From: Pleomorphochaeta sp963678575
Lineage (GTDB): Bacteria > Spirochaetota > Spirochaetia > Sphaerochaetales > Sphaerochaetaceae
DNA length: 64,000 nt
Assembly (NCBI GenBank): GCA_963678575.2
Contig: CAXXHV010000001.1
Location: 124,001-188,000 of the forward strand
Direction of reading: 5' to 3'
Part shown: positions 43,124-51,408 of the stretch, one piece after another
Layout of the letters: every line of letters starts with the position of its first letter
Position numbering within the stretch: position 1 is the first letter of the stretch
Program-made: the position numbers and the translations under genes
The notes under the pieces: generated by a model
Database searches by the model: none
Seen by the model: only the letters and a program-made list of their open reading frames with translations
Told to the model about the DNA's origin: nothing

Positions 43124-43765
43124 TTATTTCTCCAATTTCTTTCTTAGCTCAGCTAATTCTTTATCGATATCATCCATCCCTTCAAGGTCTTTGAATTTTT
43201 TATCTAAATCATCATATACGCTATCTAGATCATTCATTGCTTCCATTCTACTTATTCTATCTTCCATGAAGTCGAAATTAGTATTGTTTGTTTTATGTAA
43301 GATATCTTGAGCTTTTTTTTCTTCTTCAGCTCTTTTTGTTCTTTCTTTCATTAAATTATATTTATTATTAACGCTTCTTAGTTTTTCTTCAACTTGAGAA
43401 ATTTCATCTTTAGAAACTCTAACAATTTCTTTGATGCTATTTAATTCTTGTTTTTCTTTTTCTAAAGAAGTAGTTAATTTTTTCTTTTCTAATAAAGCAT
43501 CTTTTGCAAGATCTTCTCTATGTTTTTCAATTGCTAACATAGCTCTGCTTTGCCAACGACTAATTGCTGATTCAATTTCATTAATTTTCTTTTCAGCTTT
43601 CTTTTCGCTAGCCATTGAAGACGCGCAAGAAGTTTTAAGTTCAATTAAAGTATCTTCCATTTCCATTATCATTAATTTTATCATTTTTTCAGGATCTTCA
43701 GCTTTATCTAAAATTGAGTTAATATTAGAATTTACTATATCCATAAATCTAGAGAATACACTCAT
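43124..43765 (-). CDS. pspA: Phage shock protein A (PspA/IM30), copy 1
   Basis: The 213-residue all-helical protein starts MSVFSRFMDIVNSNINSILDKAEDPEKMIKLM in two segments, the amphipathic helix and hallmark of PspA. Long coiled coils follow to the C-terminus. PspA binds stressed membranes and restrains the PspF activator. It has AGGAGA before the ATG. It is the first gene of the four-gene minus-strand operon, driven by the sigma-54 promoter at 43814-43829. Confidence 0.95.
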   Translation of the reverse strand: MSVFSRFMDIVNSNINSILDKAEDPEKMIKLMIMEMEDTLIELKTSCASSMASEKKAEKKINEIESAISRWQSRAMLAIEKHREDLAKDALLEKKKLTTSLEKEKQELNSIKEIVRVSKDEISQVEEKLRSVNNKYNLMKERTKRAEEEKKAQDILHKTNNTNFDFMEDRISRMEAMNDLDSVYDDLDKKFKDLEGMDDIDKELAELRKKLEK

Positions 43766-43813
43766 GTTTTTATCTCCTATTTTTTATTATGTGTTCTTTC
43801 ACGTTAATGATTA

Positions 43814-43829
43814 TGCAAGATTAGTGCCA
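43814..43829 (-). promoter_or_regulatory. Sigma-54 promoter of psp operon 1
   Basis: Minus strand TGGCAC (43829-43824), N5, TTGCA (43818-43814): a perfect match, about 50 bases before the pspA ATG. Confidence 0.92.
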
Positions 43830-43980
43830 AAAAAATAATTTTAATTAAAAAGACCTTTTACTAAATAGCTATTTTATTGTCTGGTATGTAATTATAAGTA
43901 AATTTATATTTTTTTGTAAAATATTGTTGTTTATTATTAATATTTTTTTATTATATAGGATTTGTAATAATACTAAAATA

Positions 43981-43995
43981 TGGTAAAATTCACCA
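43981..43995. promoter_or_regulatory. Candidate PspF-like binding site between pspA and the activator gene
   Basis: TGGTAAAATTCACCA is an imperfect palindrome 150 bp upstream of the pspA promoter and inside the leader of the activator gene. A related TGGTAAAAAATACCA lies 86 bp upstream of the second pspA promoter. In E. coli, PspF represses its own gene from such a position; this location would allow the same. Confidence 0.5.
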
Positions 43996-44011
43996 AGTAG
44001 GAGAAATAAAT

Positions 44012-45043
44012 ATGTATTATGATTATCAGATGGAAAAACCTCTTGGAGAAAGTGATATATTTTTAAAATTCCAAAGTAGATTAAGTAAAGCTGCTAGAGT
44101 AAATAGAAGTGTATTAGTAATTGGTGAGAGAGGGAGCGGAAAAGAATTAGCTGCCCAAAGATTACATTATCTTTCACCACGTTGGGAAAAATCATTAGTT
44201 ACTGTAAACTGTGCTGCTTTACCTCCTTCATTAATTGAGACGGAATTGTTTGGTCATGAGAGTGGAGCTTTTACAGGTGCTCAGAAAGCAAGGAAAGGCA
44301 GATTTGAAGAAGCTGAAGGGGGAACCCTATTTTTGGATGAAATTGGATTAATTCCTATTGAAGTTCAAGAGAAAATATTGAGAGTTGTAGAATATGGAAC
44401 TTTCGAAAGAGTTGGATCTTCTACTCCACATAAAGTTGATGTAAGAATTATTGGGGCAACAAACTTAAATTTAATTAAACTGTGTGATGAAGGTAAATTT
44501 AAAGAAGATCTATTAGATAGATTGTCTTTTGAAGTATTATTTTTACCACCTCTTAGAACAAGAGAAAATGATATATTACTTTTAGCTAATTATTTCGCTT
44601 CAAAAATGAGTTTAGAGTGTAAACAAGATCAACTACCAGAGTTTAGTGAAGAAATAATTGAAAAAATGTTAAATTATAATTGGCCAGGAAATGTAAGAGA
44701 GTTAAAGAATGTTGTTGAAAGAGCTGTTTATAGATCAGATACTTCTTTGATTACAGAAATTGATTTAGATCCATTTAAAAATCCTTTTGAAAGTGAAGAT
44801 AAAAATGAAAATGAAATAATTGTAAAAGAATTTTCAAATATTGAAAAAGAGGATAATAATAAAATTGAAGAAGACACATTAATTCTAAATAATTATTTAA
44901 TTAATAGACAAAATTTTGATTTACAATATTTAAAACAAGCTTTGATTGAAGCCAATAATAATCAAAGAGAAGCTGCAAAATTACTTGGATTATCTTATGA
45001 TCAATTAAGAGGTTTATATAGAAAGTTTAAACATTTGCTATAA
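44012..45043 (+). CDS. pspF: Sigma-54-dependent activator, PspF-like
   Basis: The 343-residue AAA+ enhancer-binding protein has no receiver or sensor domain. Walker A is GERGSGKE (38-45), the sigma-54 contact loop GAFTGA is at 85-90, Walker B TLFLDE at 105-110, and the C-terminal Fis-type HTH is NNNQREAAKLLGLSYDQLRG. The bare architecture is that of PspF, which PspA inhibits. An extra acidic linker (about 260-300) is present. It is divergent from psp operon 1 and convergent to operon 2. AGGAG is before the ATG. Confidence 0.9.
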   Translation: MYYDYQMEKPLGESDIFLKFQSRLSKAARVNRSVLVIGERGSGKELAAQRLHYLSPRWEKSLVTVNCAALPPSLIETELFGHESGAFTGAQKARKGRFEEAEGGTLFLDEIGLIPIEVQEKILRVVEYGTFERVGSSTPHKVDVRIIGATNLNLIKLCDEGKFKEDLLDRLSFEVLFLPPLRTRENDILLLANYFASKMSLECKQDQLPEFSEEIIEKMLNYNWPGNVRELKNVVERAVYRSDTSLITEIDLDPFKNPFESEDKNENEIIVKEFSNIEKEDNNKIEEDTLILNNYLINRQNFDLQYLKQALIEANNNQREAAKLLGLSYDQLRGLYRKFKHLL

Positions 45044-45046
45044 AAA

Positions 45047-45072
45047 AGAGAGCCCTTATGAAAGGCTCTCTA
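45047..45072. terminator. Bidirectional terminator between the pspF-like gene and psp operon 2
   Basis: AGAGAGCC pairs with GGCTCTCT around a nine-base loop, with A/T runs on each side. Confidence 0.85.
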
Positions 45073-45076
45073 TTTG

Positions 45077-45301
45077 TTAATAACGTGATGGAATAAATAT
45101 TGCCATCAATAAATATATGATTCCTATTGGAGCAAATCCCGATATAATAAAGGTTACAATTGCTAAGAAACGAATAAGTCCAACACTAATTCCTGTATAG
45201 TCGGACAACCCTTCACAAACTCCAAAAATCAATCCGTTTGGGCTTCTATAAAGTTTTCTTCTATGTCTCTTTCTATAATAATATTCTTCATCATCATACA
45301 T
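45077..45301 (-). CDS. Short PspC domain protein
   Basis: The 74-residue protein is a PspC domain only: RSPNGLIFGVCEGLSDYTGISVG then a membrane helix ending MAIFIPSRY, after an acidic/basic start (MYDDEEYYYRKRHRRK). It lies two bases after pspA copy 2 and has no separate ribosome site, so it is coupled to it. It lacks the coiled coil of the larger PspC at 42.4 kb. Confidence 0.88.
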   Translation of the reverse strand: MYDDEEYYYRKRHRRKLYRSPNGLIFGVCEGLSDYTGISVGLIRFLAIVTFIISGFAPIGIIYLLMAIFIPSRY

Positions 45302-45303
45302 AA

Positions 45304-45963
45304 TTATTTTTCTGCCTTCTTAGTGCTACTTTTTTTTAGCTTTTGTAGTTCAGCTTCAATTTCACTATCAATTTCTAATTTTTCAAATTCATTTAAACTA
45401 GAACTATGTTCAAGATTAACTTCATTTTCCATTTGTTCGATTTTAGCTTCAAGTTCATTAAATTTTTCACCAATTTCAAAACTTTCTGAAACCTTGATTG
45501 CACTATCTACTTTCTTTTTTGTTTTAGCAGTTTGTGCTCTTCTTACTAAAGAAGCTTGTTTGTCTTTGATTTCTTTTAATTTTGTTGCTAATTGTGCTAC
45601 GGATTCATCATCACTCATCAAAATGCTTTCATAACTTTTTAAGTCTTCTAGGTTTTTGTTGATTCTAATTTCACAAGCTCTTTTTTCATTTAGAGCCTCT
45701 CTAGCTAAATCATCTTTGGATTTTTCAACTGCAAGTTTTGCTCTACTTTCCCAACGTTCAATTCTTAATTTTAAATCAGCTATATCTTTTTCAAGAATAC
45801 TTTTTTCTCTTAAGTGTGAAGCTTTAGTTTTTTTGACTTGAGATAAAGTTTCTTCTAAATCATTTATCATTAGTTTTATCATTTTTGCTGGATCTTCTAA
45901 TGAGTCTAAAGCGCTGTTTAAATTTGAATTTACAATGTTTTTAAATCTTTTGAAAGTTTTCAT
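45304..45963 (-). CDS. PspA/IM30 family protein, copy 2
   Basis: The 219-residue protein starts MKTFKRFKNIVNSNLNSAL, then SLEDPAKMIKLMINDLEETLSQ, the PspA hallmark. The start ATG 45963 has AAGGAAG upstream; the frame extends further 5' but that extension contains the sigma-54 promoter. It shares the same helix layout as copy 1 but is clearly diverged. It heads a two-gene operon with a short PspC. Confidence 0.93.
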   Translation of the reverse strand: MKTFKRFKNIVNSNLNSALDSLEDPAKMIKLMINDLEETLSQVKKTKASHLREKSILEKDIADLKLRIERWESRAKLAVEKSKDDLAREALNEKRACEIRINKNLEDLKSYESILMSDDESVAQLATKLKEIKDKQASLVRRAQTAKTKKKVDSAIKVSESFEIGEKFNELEAKIEQMENEVNLEHSSSLNEFEKLEIDSEIEAELQKLKKSSTKKAEK

Positions 45964-46020
45964 AAATTTTTCTTCCTTTGTTATATATATATTTTTGTTT
46001 TCTATTTGTGAAAATACTAA

Positions 46021-46036
46021 TGCATTTTCTGTGCCA
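46021..46036 (-). promoter_or_regulatory. Sigma-54 promoter of psp operon 2
   Basis: Minus strand TGGCAC (46036-46031), N5, ATGCA (46025-46021), 58 bases before the ATG. Confidence 0.88.
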
Positions 46037-46121
46037 AAAGTGATAATTGAGAAAAAAATCATAAAAATAGGCTAAAACAACTTTATATATATTAAGTATA
46101 TTGGGAATTTATTTATTAATA

Positions 46122-46136
46122 TGGTAAAAAATACCA
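46122..46136. promoter_or_regulatory. Candidate activator site upstream of psp operon 2
   Basis: TGGTAAAAAATACCA, a 15-bp palindrome 86 bp upstream of the sigma-54 promoter, shares TGGTAAAA...ACCA with the site at 43981. Confidence 0.5.
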
Positions 46137-46255
46137 AAACCATATATTAAATAGTAAAAACCCAAATTATATTTTTTTTTAATAATTGAGTTGATTGTTG
46201 TTTTCTTTTTACAACTGTTGTACATTATTTATAAGCTTAGGATTATGGAGTTTAT

Positions 46256-46957
46256 ATGGCAACATTATATATAGTAGCAACCCCTATTGGTAATTTAGAA
46301 GATATTACATTAAGAGCATTGAATGTATTAAAGAGTGTCGAAGTTATTGCTTGTGAAGATACAAGGCATACTCAAAAGCTATTATCAAAATATGATATCC
46401 ATAAAAGATTGATTGCAACTCATGCTCATAATGAGAAATCTTCAGCAAAAGGAATTGTTGGTTTATTGGAAGAAGGTCTTGATGTTGCTTTTGTTAGTGA
46501 CGCAGGAACCCCAGCAATTAGTGATCCTGGAGCTCGTTTAGTAACTTGTGTTAGAGAAGCTGGTTTTAATATAGTTGGAATTCCTGGAGCTAGTGCATTT
46601 TCTACTTTAATTAGTGTTTCAGGGTATGTTGGTAAAACTTTTACTTTTGAAGGCTTTTTGCCAATTAAAAAAGGTAAAAGAACAACTAGATTAAAAGTTT
46701 TATTAGAAAGAGATGAAGCTTTTATCATATATGAATCTCCTTATAGGGTTTTAAAAACTTTAGAGGAATTAAAAGATTTAGATTCAAATAGAGTTGTAGT
46801 AGTCGCAAGAGAATTAACAAAAACATATGAAGAAATAATAAGAGATAATGTTGAAAATGTTGTAAATATTTTTAAAGAGAGAGCCGCAATAAAAGGGGAG
46901 TTTGCAATTTGTATTTGTCCTACAGCTGCAAGTGATGAGGTTGATGATAAAGAATGA
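46256..46957 (+). CDS. rsmI: 16S rRNA (cytidine-2'-O)-methyltransferase RsmI
   Basis: The 233-residue tetrapyrrole-methylase-fold protein has LYIVATPIGNLEDITLRAL, CEDTRHTQKLL, SDAGTPAISDPG and the GIPGASA loop typical of RsmI. It methylates C1402 of 16S rRNA. GGAG precedes the ATG. The last four bases overlap the next methyltransferase gene. Confidence 0.96.
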   Translation: MATLYIVATPIGNLEDITLRALNVLKSVEVIACEDTRHTQKLLSKYDIHKRLIATHAHNEKSSAKGIVGLLEEGLDVAFVSDAGTPAISDPGARLVTCVREAGFNIVGIPGASAFSTLISVSGYVGKTFTFEGFLPIKKGKRTTRLKVLLERDEAFIIYESPYRVLKTLEELKDLDSNRVVVVARELTKTYEEIIRDNVENVVNIFKERAAIKGEFAICICPTAASDEVDDKE

Positions 46958-47751
46958 TTACCGTAAAAAAATTATATTCTTTAAAAGAGAGAACTCAAGT
47001 TAGAAAGTGTTCTTCAATATTTCACCAAGCAACAACGCACTCTTTTGATAAAGAGTATCTTCTTGAAGTTTTTAATGTTCTTTATAGTGAAAAAAGTAAA
47101 AAGGTTTTATCTGATGAATATTATGAAAGACTGGATAAATTAAGAGATAAATTAGTTTTAAGTAATTTTGATTATGTTTTGTATGAGGATATTAGTCAAC
47201 TTTTATTAAAAGCTCTAGATTCGGAACCGTCTGATTGGGATTTTTATAACGAAGAAGGGGCTTTAGACCCAGAGCAAAGAATAATATTTAATCATAGTTT
47301 AATTATTGATAGGATAAGAGCGCCTTTTAATATTGGTTCAATTTTTAGAAGCGCTGATTCTTTTGGTGTTAAGGATATTTCTCTTGTTGAAGGAAGTGCA
47401 GATATTAATCATCCAAGGTGCTTGAGAAGTGCAAGAGGAACTACAAATACTGTTAATTCTAGATATATTGAAGAAGAAGATCTTATTTCAGAACTTATTA
47501 AAAATAAAACAAAAGTATTTGCTTTAGAATTAGGTGGTACTGAAATTGATAAATTTGATTTTCCAAAAGAGGGTGTTGCTGTAATTGGAAGCGAAGAATT
47601 TGGAGTTAGTCCAAAATTGTTAAAAATATGTGATGAATCTTTAGGAAGAATATCGATACCCTTAGTTGGAACTAAGGGCTCAATAAACGTTAGTGTTGCA
47701 ACTGGAATTATGCTTCAATATTGGCATTTAGCTTCTAGAAGCACCAACTAA
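46954..47751 (+). CDS. TrmH/SpoU family RNA methyltransferase
   Basis: The 265-residue protein has an N-terminal helical region of about 110 residues and a SPOUT domain with the three SpoU motifs: NIGSIFRSADSFG, VIGSEEFGVSP, and IPLVGTKGSINVSVATGIML. It 2'-O-methylates rRNA or tRNA; the target is not predictable. ATGA overlap with rsmI means a two-gene translation unit. It overlaps the stop of the convergent Lon-like gene by 24 bases. Confidence 0.9.
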   Translation: MITVKKLYSLKERTQVRKCSSIFHQATTHSFDKEYLLEVFNVLYSEKSKKVLSDEYYERLDKLRDKLVLSNFDYVLYEDISQLLLKALDSEPSDWDFYNEEGALDPEQRIIFNHSLIIDRIRAPFNIGSIFRSADSFGVKDISLVEGSADINHPRCLRSARGTTNTVNSRYIEEEDLISELIKNKTKVFALELGGTEIDKFDFPKEGVAVIGSEEFGVSPKLLKICDESLGRISIPLVGTKGSINVSVATGIMLQYWHLASRSTN

Positions 47752-49743
47752 TTTAAATAATTCTTTAAGTGAATCATCAATCTCTCTATTAAGAGTATCC
47801 ATTGGGAAATTCCCTTTTTTACCTCTTTCACCAATTGCTCTATTACTTAGAATTTGCATTCCTTCATCAATAGTACTTACAGGATATATGTGAAACTTTT
47901 TATCTTTAATTGCTTGTTCAACTTCATAAGATAATATTAAATTTTTTACATTTTGAATTGGAATAATTACCCCTTGTCTTCCATTTAATCCAAGTCTTTT
48001 ACAAGCATTGTAAAAACCTTCAATTTTTTCATTTATTCCACCAACAGGTTGTATTATTCCCATTTGATTAACACTTCCAGTTACTGCAATGTCTTGTCGT
48101 ATTGGGATTTCTGCTATTGCGGATAATAGAGCATATAATTCAGAAGAAGATGCACTATCTCCATCAACTTCCGCATAAGACTGTTCAAAACAGATTCCTG
48201 CATAAATTGATAAAGGAAAAGTTCTTGCATAATGTTTTCTTAAATAGCCTTCTAAGATTAATAATCCTTTATCATGAATTTCACCTGATAGTCCGGCTTC
48301 ATGTTCAATATTTACAATTCCTTCACTTCCTGGGGCAACCGTTGCGGTAATTACTGTTGGAAGACCGAAAGAGGATGCGCCTCTATCGATTACAGCTAAT
48401 CCATTTACAACACCAACTTTTGAACCAGTTAATGAAATAATCATTTCCCCTCTTTCAATTTCTTGGTTGATTTTGCTTTCAATTAAAGAAACTGTATAAT
48501 CTCTTTCCTGTAAAGCTTTTCTGATAGCTTGTTCATCAATTATTTTTTTATTATCTTTTTGTGCCCACCAATTTGATTCAACTAATAAATCTGTTAATTG
48601 AGAGAATTGTGTAGTTAGTTCATTTCTATGTTCGCAAAACCAGGCACTAAATCTTAATATAGCTTTTTTTCCAGAGTCATCTAGTTCAAGAATATTATTA
48701 TTTTGTGAGAATTTATCAAGATAAGCTAATGTTAGGGCAATGTTTTTATCGTTTAATTCCATTGAATAATCAAATTGCGCTGAAATTTTAAAATGTTTTA
48801 AAAATTGTTCATCAATTTCACTCAATTTGTTATATATTTCTTCATTACCAATTAATACTACCTTTATTGGGAGTCTTGGGACTTCTGCTCGAATATTTCT
48901 ATCTTTTAATATGCCCTTTGGCGTGTAATTATCATTTTTAATACGTAATTTATTTGAGTCTAAATATTTTTTTAAAGCTTCCCAAAGTCCTTCAACTTGT
49001 AATAATTCTCCAGCATAAAGAACTAAAATTCCTCCACAGGATTCTAAAATTGAACCAGCTTTTATTCTTTGATAAGGAAGTAGATTTTCATCTTTGCTGT
49101 CATCTATTCCTCCAAAAAGTGTCGCAAAAGAAGGATGGTTTTCAATTACAAAAGGTCTTGTCTTTTTAAATTGATTATTGATAACTAGGTTGATATTATA
49201 TCTTGTTGTAATATCTTTATTAGTTTCTAGTGATATTGAACTTAAATCTTTTTGTATTAGAGATAAATGTTCAATGATTGAAATATTTGTAAAATCTTTT
49301 TTTATCTTTTCAATGTCATTTATTGCAATATCAATTGTATCTTTGTTCTTTTCTTTTAAATTTATTTTAAGGGTTTGAATAAATTGCTCTAAAGCATTCT
49401 TATATTTTTTACCAATACCTCTATCTAGTATTAAAGCTTTCGGATTATCACTATTGATAAAGTTATGTATATATGCAATGTCTTTTATGTTTGATAAATC
49501 TTCGGACATGGATGATGCAACAGCTTGTACTGCAGACAATCTTCCTGTCCCACTATCTCCAGATATAAAAATATTATATCCCCATCTTTCTACATTTAAT
49601 CCCATTTCAAGAGCTTTTATCGCTCTTGGTTGTCCGATTATTTCATCATTATTTAATTTAATAATATTATTTGGAAGTTCTTTAATTGAAAAAGAAGCTT
49701 CTTCAAAAGATAATTCTTTTATGTTTATTTTATGTTCTGCCAT
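47728..49743 (-). CDS. Lon-family ATP-dependent protease (AAA_32 type)
   Basis: The 671-residue protein has an AAA-like N-terminal half, with a P-loop variant GDSGTGRLSAVQ in which Arg replaces the Walker Lys, as often in AAA_32 proteins. The second half is an S16 protease domain with the catalytic Ser in DGDSASSSELYALLSA and the Lys in GGINEKIEGFYNAC. Unlike housekeeping Lon it lacks the N-domain. A perfect TTGACA-17-TATATT promoter ends six bases before the ATG, so the mRNA is predicted leaderless. Confidence 0.9.
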   Translation of the reverse strand: MAEHKINIKELSFEEASFSIKELPNNIIKLNNDEIIGQPRAIKALEMGLNVERWGYNIFISGDSGTGRLSAVQAVASSMSEDLSNIKDIAYIHNFINSDNPKALILDRGIGKKYKNALEQFIQTLKINLKEKNKDTIDIAINDIEKIKKDFTNISIIEHLSLIQKDLSSISLETNKDITTRYNINLVINNQFKKTRPFVIENHPSFATLFGGIDDSKDENLLPYQRIKAGSILESCGGILVLYAGELLQVEGLWEALKKYLDSNKLRIKNDNYTPKGILKDRNIRAEVPRLPIKVVLIGNEEIYNKLSEIDEQFLKHFKISAQFDYSMELNDKNIALTLAYLDKFSQNNNILELDDSGKKAILRFSAWFCEHRNELTTQFSQLTDLLVESNWWAQKDNKKIIDEQAIRKALQERDYTVSLIESKINQEIERGEMIISLTGSKVGVVNGLAVIDRGASSFGLPTVITATVAPGSEGIVNIEHEAGLSGEIHDKGLLILEGYLRKHYARTFPLSIYAGICFEQSYAEVDGDSASSSELYALLSAIAEIPIRQDIAVTGSVNQMGIIQPVGGINEKIEGFYNACKRLGLNGRQGVIIPIQNVKNLILSYEVEQAIKDKKFHIYPVSTIDEGMQILSNRAIGERGKKGNFPMDTLNREIDDSLKELFKLVGASRS

Positions 49744-49749
49744 GAGAAA

Positions 49750-49778
49750 AATATAAAGTGGTGGTAAATCCCTGTCAA
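49750..49778 (-). promoter_or_regulatory. Promoter giving a leaderless Lon-like protease mRNA
   Basis: TTGACA (49778-49773), exactly 17 bp, TATATT (49755-49750), six bases, ATG 49743. The oppositely facing Nif3-like gene has TATAAT (49785-49790) seven bases before its ATG, so both divergent genes appear leaderless. Confidence 0.75.
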
Positions 49779-49797
49779 CTCTATTATAATGGTTTTT

Positions 49798-50550
49798 ATG
49801 AAACGAAATGATTTAATAACTTATTTAGATAGATATTTAGAAATTAATAGATTTGATAGTATTGATATATCATTAAATGGACTACAAGTTGGTGCAGAAA
49901 ATAGAGAGATTAAAACTATTGTTTTTGCTGTTGATGCTTGTCTTGAAACTATTGAGAAAGCAATTGACTCAAAAGCTGATATGTTAATTGTCCATCATGG
50001 ACTTTATTGGGGTTCTCCTATTGCAATAAAAGATAATTTTTATAAAAAAATAAAATTATTAATTGATAATAAAGTAGATTTATATGCAGCACATCTCCCT
50101 TTAGACGCTCACTTGGAAGTTGGTAATAATGTGATGATGGCAAAAAGATTAAATTTAGAAGATGTTGAAGCTTCTTTTTCATATAAAGGGGAAAATGTTG
50201 GAGTTATTGGAAGATTAAAAGATGAAAAATCAATTGAGCAAATTGCTTATGATTTAAATTTTAAAAATCCTATATTATTAGATTTTTGTGATACTCCAAT
50301 AAGAAAAATTGCAATTGTTAGTGGAGAAGGAGCTCATGATATCCATCAAGCAAAAGAATTAGGTTGTCAATTGTTAATTACTGGAGAAGCAAGACACAGT
50401 GAATACCATTTCTGCAAGGAAGAAAGTATATCTATGTTATGTGGCGGTCATTATGAGAGTGAAACTTTCGGGGTAAAAGCTTTAGCTATTAAAATGAGTA
50501 AAAGATATAAAGTACTCGTTAAATTTATAGATGTCCCTACGGGAATATAG
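49798..50550 (+). CDS. Nif3-like dinuclear metal centre protein
   Basis: The 250-residue protein has LNGLQVGAENREI, MLIVHHGLYWG, YAAHLPLDAH and the C-terminal TGEARHSEYHFCKEE, CGGHYESETFG. It is the bacterial YbgI/YqfO-type fold, a toroidal hexamer with two metals, proposed to act as a GTP cyclohydrolase type I-like hydrolase; the role is unsettled. TATAAT lies seven bases before ATG 49798, with no ribosome site, so probably leaderless. lspA follows after nine bases. Confidence 0.92.
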   Translation: MKRNDLITYLDRYLEINRFDSIDISLNGLQVGAENREIKTIVFAVDACLETIEKAIDSKADMLIVHHGLYWGSPIAIKDNFYKKIKLLIDNKVDLYAAHLPLDAHLEVGNNVMMAKRLNLEDVEASFSYKGENVGVIGRLKDEKSIEQIAYDLNFKNPILLDFCDTPIRKIAIVSGEGAHDIHQAKELGCQLLITGEARHSEYHFCKEESISMLCGGHYESETFGVKALAIKMSKRYKVLVKFIDVPTGI

Positions 50551-50559
50551 GTATATAAT

Positions 50560-51078
50560 ATGAAAAAATATAAACATCTTTTTTTATCTGTTTTTATAAT
50601 TGTTATAGATCAACTTTCAAAAGTTTTTATTATAAAAAATATTAATTTAAACACTATTGGATATTCTTTTTTTAATGATTTTTTGCAAATTATTCATGTA
50701 AGAAATAATGCCGTAGCTTTTAGTTTAGGACGCACGCTTTCTTTGCCTGTTAGAACTATATTATTTATTATTCTTCCAATTATTGTATTGTTTTATATTT
50801 TTTATTTAATGTATTATGAAAAAGAAATAATTATAACACCTTTTCAAAGATGGCTATTAGCTGGTTTTCTTGGAGGTGGTATTGGGAACTTAATAGATAG
50901 AATATTTAGAGATTTTCAAGTTGTTGATTTTATGAGCAATAAAGTTTTTGGATTATTTGGTTTAGAAAGATGGCCAACTTGGAATTTTGCTGATGCGAGT
51001 GTCGTTATTTGTGGAGTTCTTATGCTAATTAGCATTATATATGGATATTTTAATAATAAAAAAAATATAACAAAATAA
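50560..51078 (+). CDS. lspA: Lipoprotein signal peptidase (signal peptidase II)
   Basis: The 172-residue protein has four membrane helices and the conserved motifs IVIDQLSKVF, HVRNNAVAFSLG, GGIGNLIDRIF (first catalytic Asp) and WPTWNFADASVVICG (second). It cleaves prolipoproteins after lipidation; spirochaetes carry many lipoproteins. Cotranscribed with the Nif3-like gene. Confidence 0.96.
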   Translation: MKKYKHLFLSVFIIVIDQLSKVFIIKNINLNTIGYSFFNDFLQIIHVRNNAVAFSLGRTLSLPVRTILFIILPIIVLFYIFYLMYYEKEIIITPFQRWLLAGFLGGGIGNLIDRIFRDFQVVDFMSNKVFGLFGLERWPTWNFADASVVICGVLMLISIIYGYFNNKKNITK

Positions 51079-51129
51079 AAATATTGATGTTGATATTTTG
51101 ATATGATAGTATTTTTTTAAGAGGAAGTT

Positions 51130-51408
51130 ATGAGTAAACAGTCAAATACAGCAATATTTATAATTGTTGCAACTATTGTAAATATTTTAATAATGTTTGC
51201 AATTTTTATAGTTTTTTTTCTTATTGCAGGGTTTCTTTTTGATTTAAATGGTAATTTGGGCATTATAATGCTTGGTTTATCCTTTATTGTTGCAATTGGT
51301 GGTAGTATTTTTATATATTCAAAATTGGTTAGTTGGGCTATTGCTAAATTTAATTTAGAAGATAAATTAGTTCCAATTTTTGGGAAAAGAAAGGGAAATA
51401 GAAAATAA
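51130..51408 (+). CDS. Small two-helix membrane protein of unknown function
   Basis: The 92-residue protein has two strongly hydrophobic helices (about 8-36 and 43-66) and a basic C-terminus (GKRKGNRK). AGGAAG precedes ATG 51130. It lies between lspA and a GH43-like gene, and its stop overlaps the latter's ATG by one base. No family recognised. An opposite-strand frame in the same span is ignored. Confidence 0.6.
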   Translation: MSKQSNTAIFIIVATIVNILIMFAIFIVFFLIAGFLFDLNGNLGIIMLGLSFIVAIGGSIFIYSKLVSWAIAKFNLEDKLVPIFGKRKGNRK

